Both the position numbers and the translations under genes were made by a program. This document shows, in pieces, positions 10,401 to 19,351 of a DNA stretch of 64,000 nucleotides (its first letter is position 1; each line of letters starts with the position of its first letter). The DNA is from Burkholderiales bacterium (GTDB lineage: Bacteria; Pseudomonadota; Gammaproteobacteria; Burkholderiales; Burkholderiaceae_C): positions 62,001-126,000 of the forward strand of contig JAGWTU010000010.1 of assembly GCA_028868825.1 (NCBI GenBank), given 5' to 3'. Below the pieces are notes generated by a model. That model had not been told where the DNA came from, did not search any database, and worked only from the letters and a program-made list of their open reading frames with translations.

Positions 10401-11613
10401 CATGCCGCATGCGGTAGACCTGGTCGAAGCGCTCGGCCCGTCCCGACAGATGCGCCTGCTGCGCCACCATCACGCGCGGCCGGTCGTCGGGGTGGATCAG
10501 CGACGCCCAGTCGGCGTCGCTGCGCTCGGTCGCCCGGTGCGGCCGCCCGAGCATCGCGTTGCGGCGCTCGTTGACGGTCGTCGTGTCGCGCTCGAAGTCA
10601 TGGTCCCAGAGTCCGAGATCGGCGCCGCGCAGCGCCAGCTCGAGCCGCAGCGCGCCCTGGCGCTCGCGCGCGGCGGCGCTCGCCTCGACGTGCTGCATCG
10701 CCCGCTGGCGCCGCTGCAGCGTCGCCAGCGCCGCCGCCGCGGCCGCCGCCAGCAGCGCGAACAGCGCCACGGCGATGCCGGTCTGCCGCCACCAGTCGGC
10801 GTGGATCGCCGCCACGCGCCGGCCGACGCCGACGAGCAGCGGCCGCTCGGTCCCGGCCGACGCCGGCCGGATGCGGCCCAGCGCGACGCGCGTGTCGCCG
10901 GCGTCACCGGCCTGAGCGGTGTCCGCCCCGATGCGGCCCGTGAGCAGCGCGGCGCTCGCGTCGCCGGCGACGAAGGACGCGAACGGCGGGCCGAGCCCCT
11001 CCAGGCCCTGCCCCGCCGCGCCCGCGCGGTCGGGCTCGGACAGCAAGAGGCGGCCGTCGCCGCGCGCGACGAGCGCGACCATGTCGGGCATGACCATCAT
11101 CGAGCGCAACTGGCCCCGCAGCGCCTCGGTGTCCAAGGTCGCGACGACGGCGCCGCCGGCGCGGCCGGGGGCGGGCGGGAGCTTCAGCGTCAGGTCGACG
11201 CGATCGCCGTAGTCGCGGCCGATCTGCCCGGGCCGGCTCGACGCCGTGACGCGGTCGTCGCGGTCGAGCAGCGCGACGGTGCGCAACCCGGGTATCGCCT
11301 CGACGAGCGACCTCAGGCGCCGCTGCGCGCGCGGCTGGATGTCGTCGGCCGGCCAGACGCCGAGGTCGTCGCGCAGGCCGGCCATGGCCGCTCGCGCACC
11401 CTCCAGTTGCCGCGAGAGCGTGGCATCGATGGCGCGCACCTGGGCCGCCAGCAGGTGATCCTGCTCGTCATCGACGCGGCGGTACTCGGCATAGCGTGTC
11501 CAGGCGCCGAACAGCGCCATCGCGAGCAGCACCGCCCCCAGCAGCAGCCATTCCTGGCGCACGCGTCGCACGAGCGCGGCAGGCAGGTCGATGGAGGCGG
11601 CGCGATCGGACAA
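7417..11613 (-). CDS. Large hybrid sensor histidine kinase (multi-PAS, GAF, HisKA, HATPase, REC)
   Basis: Inner-membrane hybrid kinase of about 1,400 residues. A first membrane helix ([15 protein letters not shown]) lies near the N-terminus; a periplasmic sensor and a second helix follow. Four PAS-type domains come next (the first with HPDDRPRV, typical of PAS fold 3), then a GAF domain ahead of HisKA. HisKA has [14 protein letters not shown], the ATPase domain GGTGLGLTI, and the receiver LMDMQMP. The start is uncertain. The frame is open to a GTG at 11757, but that tail is Arg-rich and unlike a coding N-terminus, so I use TTG at 11613, shortly before the first helix. It converges on spoT with a 4-bp gap. 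Its signal is unknown. Confidence 0.9.
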   Translation of the reverse strand: MSDRAASIDLPAALVRRVRQEWLLLGAVLLAMALFGAWTRYAEYRRVDDEQDHLLAAQVRAIDATLSRQLEGARAAMAGLRDDLGVWPADDIQPRAQRRLRSLVEAIPGLRTVALLDRDDRVTASSRPGQIGRDYGDRVDLTLKLPPAPGRAGGAVVATLDTEALRGQLRSMMVMPDMVALVARGDGRLLLSEPDRAGAAGQGLEGLGPPFASFVAGDASAALLTGRIGADTAQAGDAGDTRVALGRIRPASAGTERPLLVGVGRRVAAIHADWWRQTGIAVALFALLAAAAAAALATLQRRQRAMQHVEASAAARERQGALRLELALRGADLGLWDHDFERDTTTVNERRNAMLGRPHRATERSDADWASLIHPDDRPRVMVAQQAHLSGRAERFDQVYRMRHADGHWVWILDRAQVLERDAAGRPLRMVGTHMDISDFMESQRALERSEQSLATTLGSIGDAVIATDAEGAIVRMNPAAERLTGWSAGAAAAQPLARVYRVEDPERPGVALDRAREAMSRGSVATAVVKLTARDGTERHVAESAAPIRTTGGGVGGAVVVFSDVSDRHRVEQALRANEERLRTLLANLSAGVLVHDGATRVVEANAAACRILGHAARDLVGRTATDGDWRLQDEDGQPLPPALHPAARVRDSGEPVQDLLLAIGRPDGGAPRWVMCNAFALVDGAGGARQIVVTLADITERRRVEEELRLLGAAVAQLDDMVLISRAEPGTDGRIVFANEAVERLTGWRRDEVVGRNLGMLRGPGTDTAELERVARALDRGVTVRSERIHYTKAGTPFWAEVAAVPLFDGEGRLTHRVAIGRDISERKRAEMALQRINRSLRVLSSGNMALVRAQDEPQLLAGVCAAVVEAGGFEMAWIGRPGDDPARTVVPIAQAGRAAGYLDQVRISWDEARDIGRGTVGRAIRSGATQVVQDIGTSATMAPWREAALRHGFRSSITLALVGPAQTFGALSFYAAQPNAFDAAEVALLEELARNVAFGIDALRTRAQRDAADDANRAKSTFLASMSHEIRTPMNAIIGMNHLLRREGVTPRQAERLDTIDGATRHLMALINDVLDLSKIEAGALELSIADFRLSTLFNHVHSIIFEAAQAKGLRLEVDEGDVPPWLRGDETRLRQALLNFLGNAVKFTERGHIALRARLLGEQGGELRVRFAVEDSGIGIAPEAAGRIFHAFEQADRATAQRYGGTGLGLTITDRLARLMGGEAGVETAVGRGSTFWFTVRLQRGRGPMAEAAPAAAGTAAEAQLRRDHAGARVLLAEDNDINAEIATVLLEAAGLAVTHAADGLAAVELARAGGYDLVLMDMQMPGLDGLGATRAIRALPGWSATPILALTANAFADDRRACEAAGMVDFIAKPMDPERLYRALLQWLAPAPG

Positions 11614-11620
11614 GGCGGCT

Positions 11621-11668
11621 GAGCGGGTGCGGTTTATCCGACCGAGTATTGCATTCGCCGACCCGCTC
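11621..11668. repeat. 8-bp inverted repeat in the kinase leader
   Basis: GAGCGGGT at 11621-11628 is mirrored exactly by ACCCGCTC at 11661-11668, with 32 bases between. It lies just upstream of the proposed TTG start of the minus-strand kinase and in the shared leader with the divergent parA gene. It could be an mRNA hairpin or an operator; in DNA this GC-rich it could also be chance. Confidence 0.35.
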
Positions 11669-11789
11669 CCAAGGCGACAAAAGACCCCGCGCAGCCGCCC
11701 TGACCTGCGGCGACCGACGCGCGGCGCGCCGGCTCCGGCGTTTACGCTGCAGTGCACAATGACGGTTCAACCCAGCCGAGGAACCCGCC

Positions 11790-12560
11790 ATGCGCCGCGT
11801 CGTCTTCAACCAGAAAGGGGGCGTCGGCAAGTCGACGATCACCTGCAATCTCGCCGCGATCGCCGCGCAGCGGGGCCTGCGCACGCTGGTCATCGACCTC
11901 GACCCGCAGGCCAATTCGAGCGCCTACCTGATGGGCGGAAACGCCGACGCCGAAGCGGCCGGCGCGGCCGCCTTCTTCGAGGCGACGCTGAAGTTCGGCG
12001 TGCGCCCGGCCAGCGCCGCCGACTTCCTCAGCGCCACGCCCTGGGAGAACCTCGATCTGATGCCGGCCAGCGCCGCGCTCGACGAGATCCACGGCAAGCT
12101 CGAAAGCCGCTACAAGATCTACAAGTTGCGCGATGCGCTGGCTGAACTCGGCGAGGTCTACGACGAGATCTGGATCGACACGCCGCCGGCGCTGAATTTC
12201 TACACCCGCTCGGCCTTGATCGCCGCCGAGGGCTGCCTGATCCCGTTCGATTGCGACGACTTCTCGCGCCGCGCGCTCTACGGCCTGCTCGACAGCGTCG
12301 CCGAGATCCAGGCCGACCACAACGCGGCGCTGCAGGTCGACGGCATCGTCATCAACCAGTTTCAGGCCCGCGCCAGCCTGCCGCAGCGCACGGTGCAGGA
12401 ACTCGTGGCCGAAGGGCTGCCGGTGCTCACGCCCTACCTCAGCGCCAGCGTCAAGGTCAAGGAGTCGCACGAACTGGCGCGGCCGCTGGTCCACCTCGAC
12501 CCGCGGCACAAACTCACGCAGGAATTCATCCAGCTGTACGATGGCCTGCCCTCGCGATGA
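11790..12560 (+). CDS. ParA/MinD-family ATPase (orphan)
   Basis: Deviant-Walker ATPase of 256 residues. It begins with the KGGVGKST P-loop at residues 9-16, including the signature lysine. The Walker A-prime region [10 protein letters not shown] and the Walker B-like [15 protein letters not shown] follow. ParA-family proteins form ATP-dependent dimers on DNA or membrane and position cargo such as chromosomes or protein clusters. No ParB gene or parS-like repeat is nearby, so plasmid or chromosome partition cannot be assumed. The start has GAGGA upstream. The next gene, a peroxiredoxin-like protein, begins within about 15 bp of the stop, suggesting cotranscription. Cargo unknown. Confidence 0.88.
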   Translation: MRRVVFNQKGGVGKSTITCNLAAIAAQRGLRTLVIDLDPQANSSAYLMGGNADAEAAGAAAFFEATLKFGVRPASAADFLSATPWENLDLMPASAALDEIHGKLESRYKIYKLRDALAELGEVYDEIWIDTPPALNFYTRSALIAAEGCLIPFDCDDFSRRALYGLLDSVAEIQADHNAALQVDGIVINQFQARASLPQRTVQELVAEGLPVLTPYLSASVKVKESHELARPLVHLDPRHKLTQEFIQLYDGLPSR

Positions 12561-12573
12561 AAGCCCCCCCGCC

Positions 12574-13185
12574 ATGCCCCCACGCCCTGCCCTTGCCCGC
12601 ACCGCAGCGGCCTGCTTCGCACTGCTGACGCTGGCCGCCGCGCCCGCCCACGCGGCGCTGAAGGCCGGCGACGCGGCGCCGCTGTTCACGGCACCGGCCT
12701 CGCTGGACGGCAAGAGCTTCGAATACGCGCTCGCCGCGGGCCTGAAGAAAGGACCGGTGGTCGTCTACTTCTACCCCTCGGCCTACACCTCGGGCTGCAA
12801 TATCCAGGCGCATCAGTTCGCCACGCATATCGACGAATTCGCCGCCGCCGGCGCCTCGGTGGTCGGCGTCTCGCTCGACAGCATCGAGCGGCTCAACAAG
12901 TTCTCGGCCGACCCCGACTATTGCGCCGGCAAGCTGGCGGTGGCGTCGGACGCCGACGGCCGCATCGCCAAGTCCTACGACCTGCGCGTGATCCCGCGCA
13001 TCCCCTTCGTCAAGGACACGCGCGACCAGGCCATCGACCACGGGTTCGCCGAGCGCACGACGTTCATCGTCGGACCCGACGGCAGGATCGCCGCCACCGT
13101 CGGCGGCGCCGATCCCGCGGTCAACGTGCAGCAGTCGCTCGAACGGGTGCGGCAGCTCAAGCCGGCCGCCGCGGCGAAGCATTGA
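12574..13185 (+). CDS. Exported peroxiredoxin (AhpC/TSA-like)
   Basis: Thiol peroxidase-like protein with a cleavable signal peptide: ALARTAAACFALLTLAAA then APAHA. The thioredoxin-fold segment VVVYFYPSAYTSGCNIQAHQF carries the peroxidatic cysteine in the P-x3-T-x2-C arrangement typical of peroxiredoxins. The protein would reduce peroxides in the periplasm, or be a Prx-like redox protein there. An in-frame ATG at 12541 would overlap parA; ATG at 12574 is preferred because the signal peptide then begins at once (203 residues). A possible resolving Cys occurs in DPDYCAGK. It is the second gene of a probable two-gene unit with the ParA-like ATPase. Confidence 0.85.
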   Translation: MPPRPALARTAAACFALLTLAAAPAHAALKAGDAAPLFTAPASLDGKSFEYALAAGLKKGPVVVYFYPSAYTSGCNIQAHQFATHIDEFAAAGASVVGVSLDSIERLNKFSADPDYCAGKLAVASDADGRIAKSYDLRVIPRIPFVKDTRDQAIDHGFAERTTFIVGPDGRIAATVGGADPAVNVQQSLERVRQLKPAAAAKH

Positions 13186-13195
13186 CGACGACGGA

Positions 13196-13702
13196 TCAGC
13201 GCCAGGCGTAGCGCAGCGTGAACTGCTGCTTGCGGCCCTTGCGCGCGAGGCTCGCGTCGGTGGCCACGGCCTTGCCGGCGTAGAGCAGGCCGAGCAGCGA
13301 CTGCATCGGCACGTAGACCTCGCTGCCCGAACGCCACGACAAGAGGCGCTGCGAGCGCAGCGCCTTGCGGCATTCGGCCGCCAGCGCGGCGATGTCGGCC
13401 GTCTCGGGGCCGTGGCCGGCGCCCTCGGGGGCGTCAGGGGCGTCGATCTCGAGCTGCCGGCGCAACGACGAGATCAGTGCGACCTCGTTCTCGGCTGCCG
13501 CGACCTCGCCCGGGTTGACGAAGCTGAAGAGGCAGCCGTAGCGGTCGTCGGCGGTCGTGCATTGCAGCGACGCGCCGCCGGCCGCGGACACCGCCGCTGC
13601 CGGCGCCTGGCGCTGGTAGGCGGTGGTCACGGTGGGCGTGCTGCAGCCGGCGGCGAGCCAGGCCGCCGCGGCGAGCGCGACGACGGTGCGGGCGATCTTC
13701 AT
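13196..13702 (-). CDS. Small putative lipoprotein, unknown function
   Basis: A 168-residue protein starting MKIARTVVALAAAAWLAAGC, a lipoprotein signal with lipobox LAAGC, so it should be lipid-anchored in the envelope. The mature part contains two further cysteines close together (LQCTTADDRYGCLF), possibly a disulfide, and a third in AAECRKAL. No known domain is recognised. It does not look like the T6SS lipoprotein TssJ. It converges with the peroxiredoxin gene and is divergent from the VOC-family gene, so it is probably monocistronic. Confidence 0.75.
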   Translation of the reverse strand: MKIARTVVALAAAAWLAAGCSTPTVTTAYQRQAPAAAVSAAGGASLQCTTADDRYGCLFSFVNPGEVAAAENEVALISSLRRQLEIDAPDAPEGAGHGPETADIAALAAECRKALRSQRLLSWRSGSEVYVPMQSLLGLLYAGKAVATDASLARKGRKQQFTLRYAWR

Positions 13703-13788
13703 GGCCGCCCATGGTGACGCTGCGGGCGCTGTCGCGGCGGCCCGAAAAGCGCCAGAATCGCGCGCCTGTCACTGCGATCGGAGTTGCC

Positions 13789-14562
13789 ATGTCGACGAAC
13801 CACGGTGCCTTCTGCTGGTACGAGCTGATGACCCCCGATCTCGACGCCGCGGCGCGTTTCTACGCCGGCGTGTTCGGCTGGACGGTGCGCGACGCCATCC
13901 CCGGCGATTCCACGTACCGCGTCGTCTCGACGCCGCAGGGACAGATCGGCGGCATGCTGGCGATCACCGACGCGATGCGCGAGCGCGGCGTGCCGCCCTG
14001 CTGGACCGGCTACATCGCGGTCGACAGCGTCGACACGCAGACCGCGCGCATCGTCGCCGCCGGCGGCGCGCTGCGCCATGGCCCCGAGGACATCCCCGGC
14101 GTCGGCCGCTACGCCGTCGTCGCCGATCCGCAGGGCGCGGTGTTCATCGTCTTCCGCGACGCCGGCGGCCAGGAGCCGCCGGCCATCGCGCCCGGCAGCA
14201 CCGGCCATGTCGGCTGGCACGAACTGCACGCCGGCGAAGGCCGCGCCGCCTTCGATTTCTACGCCGAGCAGTTCGGCTGGCAGCGCGGCGAGGCGATGGA
14301 CATGGGCGCGCACGGCGTCTACCAGATGTTCACGCGTGGCGCCGAGGCGCTCGGCGGCGTGATGACGAAGGACGCGAGCGAGCCGGGCCCATTCTGGCTC
14401 TACTACGTCAACGTCGAGGCGATCGACGCCGCGATCGCGCGCGTCGGCGCCGGCGGCGGCAAGGTCGCGATGGGCCCGCACGAGGTCCCGGGCGGCATGT
14501 GGATCGCCGTGGCCACCGATCCGCAGGGCGCCTGGTTCGCGATGGTGGCGCCCAAGCGCTGA
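13789..14562 (+). CDS. Two-domain VOC (glyoxalase/bleomycin-resistance fold) family protein
   Basis: A 257-residue protein with two tandem VOC modules. The first begins GAFCWYELMTPDLDAAARFY with FGW soon after; the second repeats the pattern (GHVGWHELHAGEGRAAFDFY, then FGW). VOC proteins bind a metal and act on diverse small molecules, including hydrolase, dioxygenase and antibiotic-binding roles. This double-domain form is usually annotated only as VOC family. The ATG at 13789 follows GGAG; an earlier in-frame start at 13711 would add an Arg-rich non-family tail. It converges on greB. The substrate cannot be deduced. Confidence 0.85.
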   Translation: MSTNHGAFCWYELMTPDLDAAARFYAGVFGWTVRDAIPGDSTYRVVSTPQGQIGGMLAITDAMRERGVPPCWTGYIAVDSVDTQTARIVAAGGALRHGPEDIPGVGRYAVVADPQGAVFIVFRDAGGQEPPAIAPGSTGHVGWHELHAGEGRAAFDFYAEQFGWQRGEAMDMGAHGVYQMFTRGAEALGGVMTKDASEPGPFWLYYVNVEAIDAAIARVGAGGGKVAMGPHEVPGGMWIAVATDPQGAWFAMVAPKR

Positions 14563-14588
14563 GCGGCGGCGCGCGGGTCCAGCGGCTT

Positions 14589-15146
14589 TCAAGGCGCCGG
14601 GTAGCGCACCTCGAGCACCTCGATGCGCTCGACGCCGGCCGGCGTCACGAGCTGCACCTCGTCGCCCTCGTGCGCCTTGAGCAGCGCGCGCGCGATCGGC
14701 GCCACCCAGCTGACCTCGCCGTGCAGGCTGTCGGCCTCGTCGATGCCCTTGATCGTGATCGTCTGCTCGCTGCCGTTCTCGCGCGCGTAGGTCACGGTGG
14801 CGCCGAAGAACACCTGCGTATGGCCGTGGTGGAGCGCCGGGTCGGCGACCTCGGCGATGTCCAGCCGCTTCGTCAGGAAGCGGATGCGGCGGTCGATTTC
14901 GCGCAACCGCTTCTTGCCGTAGAGGTAGTCGCCGTTCTCGCTGCGGTCGCCGTTCTTGGCCGCCCAGGAGACGGTCTCGACCATCTTCGGTCGCTCGGTG
15001 TCGAGCAGCTGCATCAACTCGGCGCGCAGCCGCGCATAGCCGGCCGGCGTGATGTAGTTGCGCGCGCCGGCGGGCAGCGGCGGCAGGCCCGGCGCCTCGT
15101 CGTCGTCGTCGGCGTCTTCGCTTTCCTTCACGAAGGCCTTGTTCAT
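14589..15146 (-). CDS. greB: Transcription elongation factor GreB
   Basis: Binds the RNA polymerase secondary channel and stimulates cleavage of backtracked transcripts. The 185-residue product has an N-terminal coiled coil beginning ITPAGYARLRAELMQL and containing NGDRSENGDYLYGKKRLREID, where the D and E residues at the tip coordinate the catalytic Mg. The C-terminal FKBP-like domain includes VSWVAPIARALLKAHEGD. The DYLYGKKRLREIDRR stretch separates GreB from GreA. An acidic linker (SEDADDDDEAPG) precedes the family core. It lies 22 bp after tagF on the same strand and could receive read-through from the T6SS operon, probably without functional linkage. Confidence 0.93.
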   Translation of the reverse strand: MNKAFVKESEDADDDDEAPGLPPLPAGARNYITPAGYARLRAELMQLLDTERPKMVETVSWAAKNGDRSENGDYLYGKKRLREIDRRIRFLTKRLDIAEVADPALHHGHTQVFFGATVTYARENGSEQTITIKGIDEADSLHGEVSWVAPIARALLKAHEGDEVQLVTPAGVERIEVLEVRYPAP

Positions 15147-15167
15147 GGCGGGGCTCCCGCGGCGCCT

Positions 15168-15848
15168 TCAGGGCGGACCGAAGAGGCTGGCCGCGCTCGC
15201 CGGCAGCCCCTGCGACAGCAGCAGCCGCGGCGCCGCCTCGTCGGGCCGCGCATGCCACCAGGCGCGGCCGCGGGCGCCATCCGACCAGCCGCGCTGGGCC
15301 TCGGCGCCGATGTGCTGCGCGGCGTCGAGAGCGTTGTCGATTTCTACCACGGCGCCGGCACCCTCGGGCCGCGCGGCGGCGGGCGGCGGCGCGACATCGG
15401 GCAGCGCCATGCGCGCGAGCTGCTCCTCGAGCTGCTCGGCCGTCCAGTCCTCGTGCAAGGCGTCGCGCGCGAGCTCGTCCAGGCGCGCCAGCCAATGCCA
15501 CAGCGCGGCCATCTGCTGCGTCGTCGCCGGCCCGGCGCCGAGCGCCAGCGCCAGCGTCAGCGGGAAATAGCGCCCGACGCGGTCGACCGAGGGCATCAGC
15601 ACGCCGGCCCAGAACTGCGTCCCCGCGGCACCGGGCAGCACGCCGGGCGCGAGCAGGAAACGCCAGCTCGGCGACGCCAGATAGTCGGCGAGCCAGCCCT
15701 CGGGCCGCGCCTGGCGCAGCGCCAGCAGCCCGGCGGCGAGCCAGCCGTCCCAGGGCTCGACGAAGGCGGCGTCGAGCCGGCGCGACGCGAAGTCGCCCAG
15801 CGTCGGCAGCTTGCCGTGCCAGCCGGGGGGCTTGCCGATCGCGTTCAC
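15168..15848 (-). CDS. tagF: T6SS-associated protein TagF (ImpM)
   Basis: A 226-residue TagF/ImpM-family protein, a cytoplasmic accessory that in characterised systems represses T6SS post-translationally by acting on the FHA-protein pathway. The diagnostic N-terminus GWHGKLPTLGDFASRRL is present, followed by WDGWLAAGL and the VGRYFPL motif. The GTG start at 15848 overlaps the tssM stop as GTGA, so the genes are translationally coupled. It is last in the minus-strand block tssK-tssL-tssM-tagF. The FHA and PP2C partners of this control module lie in the second T6SS block at 46904-49320. Confidence 0.92.
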   Translation of the reverse strand: MNAIGKPPGWHGKLPTLGDFASRRLDAAFVEPWDGWLAAGLLALRQARPEGWLADYLASPSWRFLLAPGVLPGAAGTQFWAGVLMPSVDRVGRYFPLTLALALGAGPATTQQMAALWHWLARLDELARDALHEDWTAEQLEEQLARMALPDVAPPPAAARPEGAGAVVEIDNALDAAQHIGAEAQRGWSDGARGRAWWHARPDEAAPRLLLSQGLPASAASLFGPP

Positions 15849-18800
15849 AGCGTCGCCGGGCAGCGGAACTGCTTGATCTCGCGCAGCTGGAACGGGTTGA
15901 ACACGCTCGCCGCGATGACGTCGACGCGCGCACGCTTGCCGCCCAGGTTCATCACGACGCTGAACTTCTCGGGCACGCCCGAGGGTTCGACCTGGAACTG
16001 GTCGAAGAGCCTGAACAGCGCCCAGGGCCCTTCGGTCATGACCAGCGGCCCGGCGTTGCCGAGTCCCGTCGTCAGCCGGATCACCGAGGCCAAGCGCGCG
16101 CTCGGCCAGGCAATCGAGATCGACGGCCCGCCCGGCAGCAGCTTCTGCAGCTGGCCGTCGATGTCGAGGTCGATCTCCTTCAGGCTCGGATCGAGCTCCG
16201 ACAGGCGCAGCTCGAAGCGCAGCGCCGGCGCCTTGCCGCCGCCGCGGAAGAAGACGTCGCGGATGCGCTGCGCGCGCTGGAACTCGGCCAGCGCCGCCGG
16301 CGCCACGGGGCGCGTGCCGTCGGTGAGCGGCTTGTAGGTCCATTGCGCGCCCGAGGTGTCGACGAGGTTGGCGAGCCGCCGCTGGTAGAAGTCGTCGAGC
16401 AGGCCGCCGGCGCCGAAGACCTGGCCGAAGTCGTCGGGCAGCACGTCGGCCTTCGAGCCGCTGGCAAACGGGTAGCGGCCGGTGATGGCGCGGTTGCAGA
16501 TGTCGGCGATCGGCTTGAGCTCGGCCGACAGGCCCTGCAGCTCGGCGCCGCGGCTCTGACCCTCGGCAGCGTCGGCGAGCTGGTCGACCATGCCGCGCAC
16601 CAGGTCGGGCTGCTGCGCCGCGGCGACCTTGGCCGCACCGCCGCCACCGCCCGGCGGCGGCGGCGACTTGCTCGCCTTCGCCGCGGCAACCGCCGCGAGC
16701 TGGCCGTAGAGGTCGGCGAACAGCTTGGTGGTGTCGTTGATCGGCGGCGGGTCGCCGGCGAACAGGCGGTGGATGGCGGCGTAATGGTCGTCGACCATCT
16801 TCTCCAGCGGTCCGCCGCCGCCGGTGTCGGCCGGTGCCGCACCGGCGAGCTTGGCGGCATCGGCCTTGGCCTGCGCGGCCAGCTTGTCGAGCGCGCCGGC
16901 GGCGCCGGGGGCCTGGACGAGCGTCGTCTGCTCGGAGACGCCGCGCAGCCAACCCGCCAGCGGCGAATCGACGGCGCCGAGCAGCCGCGCCACGGCGAGT
17001 GCGCGATCGGAGCCGCCGAGCTTCACGAGCCGCACATCGGCGAGGTAGGCGTCCCAGGTCTTGATGTAGTCCTCGAAATACAGCCGCCGCACCTTGTCGT
17101 TCAGCGCATTGCCCAGCGCCAGGTCGCGCACGCGCGCCGGGTCGTTGCGGATGCCCAGCACCCAGGATTCCTCGGCCGCGAGCTGCGGCAGCGTCTTGGC
17201 GATGCCCGGCAGCAGCACCTTGCGGTAGCCGTCGCGCGTGTACAGGCCCGAGATGCCTTTGGTCAGCGGTTCGGCGCTCGCGCGCTGGAACACCTGCGCG
17301 GCGTTCGGCCCTGCCGCGCCGGCGGCCGTGAAATCGGGCACCGTGCCGCTGCGGTACTGGCGCTTGATGCGGCTGTAGACGCGGTACTCGAGCGGATAGG
17401 CGTTGAGCATCTCGCGCGCGCTGGCGACGAGCGCATCGTCGCGCACCAGCGCGGCGCGCGGCGGGCCGAGTGCCAGCATCGCGTCGAGATGCTGGTCGAG
17501 CAGCGTGCGCTGCTCGCTCGGCATCGACTGCAGGTTGGCGTCCCAGTCGACATCGATCCAGGCCTTCAGCGCGGCGGCGTCGAAATGGTCGCTCTGGTAG
17601 AGCATCACGTAGGCCTTCAGCGCCTCGTAGGCGGCCTCGAGGTTGTCCTTGCCGGCTGCCCGCAGCCGCTCCTCGAGCCGGCGCGCGACGCGCGGCGCGA
17701 GCTGCGTGGCGAGCAGGCGGTCGTAGGCGATGCGTGCCGCCGCATCGAGCTTGTCGCCCTGGTACAGGCCCAGCGTGTTCAGCAGCGGCGGGTGATCGAT
17801 CTCGAAGCCCTCGGGCTTGGCGGCATCGCGCACCTGGGCCAGCGGCAGCGGCAGCGCGCTGACGTCGGCGGTGGTCGGCGGCGGCAGCGCGTCGACGGCC
17901 TGCTGCAGGCCGGCCAGGCGCGAAGCGACGAGTGCCGCCTGGTCGAGGTTGCGCGCGCGGCTCACGACCCAGCCCGCGACGACGAGCAGCGCGGCGACGC
18001 CCATCACCGCCATTGCGGCGCTGCGCACGACGCGGCGGCGGCGCTCGGCGACCGGATTCGTCGCCCCGAGCCCGCGCTCGGCGAAGACGACCTCGCCGAG
18101 CAACTTGTGCAGGAAGAAGCTCTTGCCGCGCCCCGGCGCGACCGCGGCGGCGCGCGGGTCGATGCCGAACGAGCGCGACAGCGTGCCCATCACGCGGTCG
18201 ATCGGCGATCCCTCCTGCGTGCCGCTGGTGAAATACACGCCGCGCAACCGCGAAGCCGCCTCGAGCGTGCCGCCGCCGCCGAACACCTGCCTGAGGAAAT
18301 CGGCCAGCAGCGGCTGCAGCGCCGCGAACTCCTGCGGGAAGGCGAACATCGCGCTGCGCCGCAGCACGTCGCGCTCGCCTTCCATGCGCTCGACGAGCTG
18401 CTGCACGAGGCGCTGCTGCAGCTGCTGGTAGAGCGCCGGGAAGGCGGCCAGCGCGTCGTCACCGACCTGGCCCTCGGCGAAGGTGAAGCCCCAGACCTGG
18501 TCGCGGTCGTCCTTGCTCAGCGCCTCGAAGCTCTCGTTGAAGCCGCCGATCAGGTCGGCCTTGGTGACGAGCACATAGACCGGCGCGCGCACGCCGAGCT
18601 TGGTCTGCAGCTCCTGCAGCCGCGCGCGCAGCTGCGCCGCATGTTCGGCGCGTTCGGTGCCGCCCTGCTGCAGCAGGTCCTGCACGTTGACGGTGAGCAG
18701 CACGCCGTTGAGCGGCTGGCGCGGCCGCGTGCGCACGAGCAGCGAGAGGAAGTTGTCCCAGGCGCTGGCGTCGACGTCCTTGTCCGATTCCTGCGTCGCG

Positions 18801-19351
18801 TAGCGGCCGGCGGTATCGATCAGCACGGCGTCGCGCGTGAACCACCAGTCGCAGTTGCGCGTGCCGCCGACGCCGCGCACCGCGCCCTTGGCGGCGTCGC
18901 CGAGCAGGAACTGCAGCCCGGCGTTCATCAGCGCCGTCGTCTTGCCCGAACCCGGGGCGCCGACGAAGGCATACCAGGGCAGCTCGTAGAGATAGGTGCC
19001 GCCGCCGAAGAACGAGCCGCCGCGCGCCTGGCGCAGCCGCTGCACGGCCTCCTCGAAGCGCTGCGCCAGCACCTGCGCCTCCTTGTCGGCGGCCGTCGGG
19101 CCGGCGCCCAGGCCCTGCAGCAGCGCGGCGTTGGTGCGCCGCCGCCGCCGCGCGACCCAGGCGATGCGGCCTATCCAGACGAGCCAGATCAGCGCCAGCA
19201 GCGTCGCGCGAACCCACAGCGGCGCCAGCGGCTGCGCCGAGCCGATCGCGATCAGCGGCCCGACCCACCAGATCAGCGCCGAGAGCGCGAGCAGGCCGAT
19301 CGTGCCCATCACGAGCGGGCTCAGCAGCCATTGGAGGAATCGCTTCATCAT
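15845..19351 (-). CDS. tssM: T6SS membrane complex protein TssM (IcmF/VasK/ImpL)
   Basis: Inner-membrane core of the T6SS trans-envelope complex, 1,168 residues. Two membrane helices lie within the first 65 residues. A cytoplasmic domain has an intact Walker A, GAPGSGKT at about 131-138, and an IDTAGRY motif. A third helix lies near 445-465 and a long periplasmic region ends with the TssM C-terminal domain, which contacts TssJ in other systems. The start ATG at 19351 overlaps the tssL stop (ATGATG) and the stop overlaps the tagF start. A Gly/Pro-rich stretch (SPPPPGGGGG) interrupts the periplasmic part. No tssJ gene is seen in the window. Confidence 0.96.
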   Translation of the reverse strand: MMKRFLQWLLSPLVMGTIGLLALSALIWWVGPLIAIGSAQPLAPLWVRATLLALIWLVWIGRIAWVARRRRRTNAALLQGLGAGPTAADKEAQVLAQRFEEAVQRLRQARGGSFFGGGTYLYELPWYAFVGAPGSGKTTALMNAGLQFLLGDAAKGAVRGVGGTRNCDWWFTRDAVLIDTAGRYATQESDKDVDASAWDNFLSLLVRTRPRQPLNGVLLTVNVQDLLQQGGTERAEHAAQLRARLQELQTKLGVRAPVYVLVTKADLIGGFNESFEALSKDDRDQVWGFTFAEGQVGDDALAAFPALYQQLQQRLVQQLVERMEGERDVLRRSAMFAFPQEFAALQPLLADFLRQVFGGGGTLEAASRLRGVYFTSGTQEGSPIDRVMGTLSRSFGIDPRAAAVAPGRGKSFFLHKLLGEVVFAERGLGATNPVAERRRRVVRSAAMAVMGVAALLVVAGWVVSRARNLDQAALVASRLAGLQQAVDALPPPTTADVSALPLPLAQVRDAAKPEGFEIDHPPLLNTLGLYQGDKLDAAARIAYDRLLATQLAPRVARRLEERLRAAGKDNLEAAYEALKAYVMLYQSDHFDAAALKAWIDVDWDANLQSMPSEQRTLLDQHLDAMLALGPPRAALVRDDALVASAREMLNAYPLEYRVYSRIKRQYRSGTVPDFTAAGAAGPNAAQVFQRASAEPLTKGISGLYTRDGYRKVLLPGIAKTLPQLAAEESWVLGIRNDPARVRDLALGNALNDKVRRLYFEDYIKTWDAYLADVRLVKLGGSDRALAVARLLGAVDSPLAGWLRGVSEQTTLVQAPGAAGALDKLAAQAKADAAKLAGAAPADTGGGGPLEKMVDDHYAAIHRLFAGDPPPINDTTKLFADLYGQLAAVAAAKASKSPPPPGGGGGAAKVAAAQQPDLVRGMVDQLADAAEGQSRGAELQGLSAELKPIADICNRAITGRYPFASGSKADVLPDDFGQVFGAGGLLDDFYQRRLANLVDTSGAQWTYKPLTDGTRPVAPAALAEFQRAQRIRDVFFRGGGKAPALRFELRLSELDPSLKEIDLDIDGQLQKLLPGGPSISIAWPSARLASVIRLTTGLGNAGPLVMTEGPWALFRLFDQFQVEPSGVPEKFSVVMNLGGKRARVDVIAASVFNPFQLREIKQFRCPATL

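Noticed and set aside
11790-12560. The ParA-like gene taken as evidence of a plasmid or integrated element.
   Set aside because: No ParB, replication protein, integrase, repeats or composition change accompany it.
13001-13702. The lipoprotein at 13196-13702 considered as the missing T6SS TssJ.
   Set aside because: Apart from the lipobox it shows no TssJ-like beta-sandwich pattern, is not in the T6SS operon and is separated from it by greB and the VOC gene.
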